DNA of 13,438 nucleotides, from contig JBGPKK010000124.1 in assembly GCA_041485905.1 (NCBI GenBank), forward strand, positions 1 through 13,438, written 5' to 3'. The notes under the pieces were generated by a model. The model did no database searches, had not been told where the DNA came from, and saw nothing but the letters and a program-made list of their open reading frames with translations. Source of the DNA: JAHFUI01 sp041485905. Its GTDB lineage: Bacteria; Acidobacteriota; Vicinamibacteria; Vicinamibacterales; CAVVIG01. Position 1 is the stretch's first letter. The number at the start of each line of letters is the position of its first letter. This document shows, one piece after another, positions 12,323 through 13,438 of this stretch. The position numbers and the translations under genes are program-made.

Positions 12323-13438
12323 ATGATGATGTGTCGACGGGTCGGTTCACGCGCCTGCGCCATCGCCGCGGCGGTTTGTTTGACCGCGGCGCCGGCCGCG
12401 GCGCAGCAGGCCGCACCGGCGGCGGCGGATCCCGTGCTGACGTTCTTCAAAGGCACGGAACTCTCCGGCTTTGTCGACACGTACTACAGCTACAACTTCA
12501 ACACGCCGGCCAGGCCGTGCGCGACCGTCGGCGGCGTGGCGATCTTCAACTGCCTTCATAACTTCGACGTCGCGCACAACTCATTCAGTCTGAACCTGGC
12601 GGAGCTCGCCCTCGAGAAGAAGCCGACAACCGACAGCCGGGGCGGGTTCCGGATTGACCTGGATTACGGATCGGCGGCGGCCATCGTCGCGGGCTTCGAG
12701 CCCGGAGGGACGACGCTCTACCAGAACATCCAGCAGGCTTACCTGAGCTATCTGGCGCCCACGAAGACCGGCAGCCTGCAGTTCGATTTCGGCAAGTTCG
12801 TGACGATGATGGGGAATGAGGTCATCGAGACGAAGGACAACTGGAACTACTCACGCGGGCTGCTGTTCGTGCTGGCCGTTCCCGGCTACCACATGGGGAT
12901 GCGCGCCGTGTACTCGCCGAACGACAAGTGGACGCTGCAGGGGCATCTCGTCAACGGCTGGAACAACACGGTCGACAACAACACCGCGAAGTCGGTTGGC
13001 GGGTCGATCACCTACAAGCCCACGAGCGCGGTGACGATCATCCAGAACTGGATGGGCGGGCCAGAGCAGAACAACGACAACGCCGACTGGCGTCACACGC
13101 TGGATACCATCGTGACCTACACGGCCACTCCGCAGATCAGCCTGGCGCTCAACTACGACTACGGGCACGACACCTACACCAACGTGTCGACCGTATGGCA
13201 GGGCGTCGCCGCATATCTGAGGTATCAGCCGAACGCGAGGTTCGCCGTGACGCCGCGGTACGAGTACTTCAAGGATCGGGACGCGTTTGCGACCGGCGCC
13301 GTGCAGAACCTGCAGGAGTTCACGCTGACCGCCGAATTGAAGCACAAGGACGGCGTGCTGATGCGTGTCGAGTATCGCGGGGACATGTCCAACCTGCCGT
13401 ACTTCCTGAAGAACATGACGGAGGCGACGAAGAACCAG
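12323..13438 (+). CDS. Outer-membrane beta-barrel porin, OmpL-like 'porin-2' family (3' truncated)
   Basis: An open frame of 372 codons runs to the window end without a stop. It begins with ATGATGATG directly after AAGGAGG (12311-12317), so any of three adjacent ATGs could be the start; the first has 5-base spacing. A signal peptide with cleavage near AAPAAA-QQ (residues 27/28) is followed by TELSGFVDTYYSYNFNTP (about 45-62), a typical opening strand of the Bbp2 / putative beta-barrel porin-2 family (PF07642). The rest alternates short polar and aromatic strands (YQNIQQAYLSYL, GKFVTMMGNEVIE, GMRAVYSPNDKWTLQGHLVNGWNN, LALNYDYGHDTY), as expected for a barrel. Family members are usually somewhat over 400 residues, so perhaps 30-80 are missing. 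Placed after amt-glnK with only 21 bases between, it is likely co-transcribed and may admit ammonium or small nitrogen compounds through the outer membrane; substrate is inferred. Confidence 0.88.
   Translation, partial: MMMCRRVGSRACAIAAAVCLTAAPAAAQQAAPAAADPVLTFFKGTELSGFVDTYYSYNFNTPARPCATVGGVAIFNCLHNFDVAHNSFSLNLAELALEKKPTTDSRGGFRIDLDYGSAAAIVAGFEPGGTTLYQNIQQAYLSYLAPTKTGSLQFDFGKFVTMMGNEVIETKDNWNYSRGLLFVLAVPGYHMGMRAVYSPNDKWTLQGHLVNGWNNTVDNNTAKSVGGSITYKPTSAVTIIQNWMGGPEQNNDNADWRHTLDTIVTYTATPQISLALNYDYGHDTYTNVSTVWQGVAAYLRYQPNARFAVTPRYEYFKDRDAFATGAVQNLQEFTLTAELKHKDGVLMRVEYRGDMSNLPYFLKNMTEATKNQ

Overview
The window is GC-rich bacterial DNA. A beta-barrel porin of the OmpL-like 'porin-2' type, a signal peptide on it and outer-membrane context point to a Gram-negative (diderm) organism. 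The mix of stand-alone KdpD sensor fragments, a c-di-AMP riboswitch, a sigma-54 promoter and dispersed GC-rich palindromes best fits an Acidobacteriota-like genome (possibly class Vicinamibacteria). That placement is inference; no rRNA or marker gene is present. There are eight well-supported protein genes, two of them cut by the window edges, plus one doubtful small ORF and one possible gene fragment.

Region 1 (2-4503, + strand) is the structural kdp operon for high-affinity ATP-driven K+ uptake: kdpA (5' end missing), kdpB and kdpC. KdpC carries a hydrophilic insertion of about 75 residues not present in the E. coli protein, and a perfect palindrome sits between kdpB and kdpC just before the kdpC ribosome binding site.

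Region 2 (4686-6886, + strand) holds two tandem, translationally coupled proteins that each correspond to the cytoplasmic N-terminal half of KdpD (KdpD ATPase-like domain plus Usp domain). Neither has the membrane segment or the histidine kinase. No full KdpD and no KdpE are in the window.

Region 3 (7128-9654, - strand) is a convergent unit: a KimA/KUP-like permease with a C-terminal Usp-like domain. In front of it is a clear c-di-AMP (ydaO-yuaA) riboswitch with a candidate promoter at its 5' edge. An inverted array of 9-bp repeats occupies the riboswitch's variable peripheral stem. The likely K+-coordinating residues of KimA are matched in the permease, so regions 1-3 together look like one K+ homeostasis locus: an ATP-driven pump, two sensor-like soluble proteins and a second-messenger-controlled secondary transporter.

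Region 4 (9655-10252) is the spacer between the permease unit and the divergently oriented nitrogen operon. It holds a doubtful small membrane ORF, dyad elements and a good -24/-12 (sigma-54) promoter.

Region 5 (10253-13438, + strand) is amt-glnK followed by an outer-membrane porin cut by the window end. It is a nitrogen-limitation operon for ammonium entry and its PII control.
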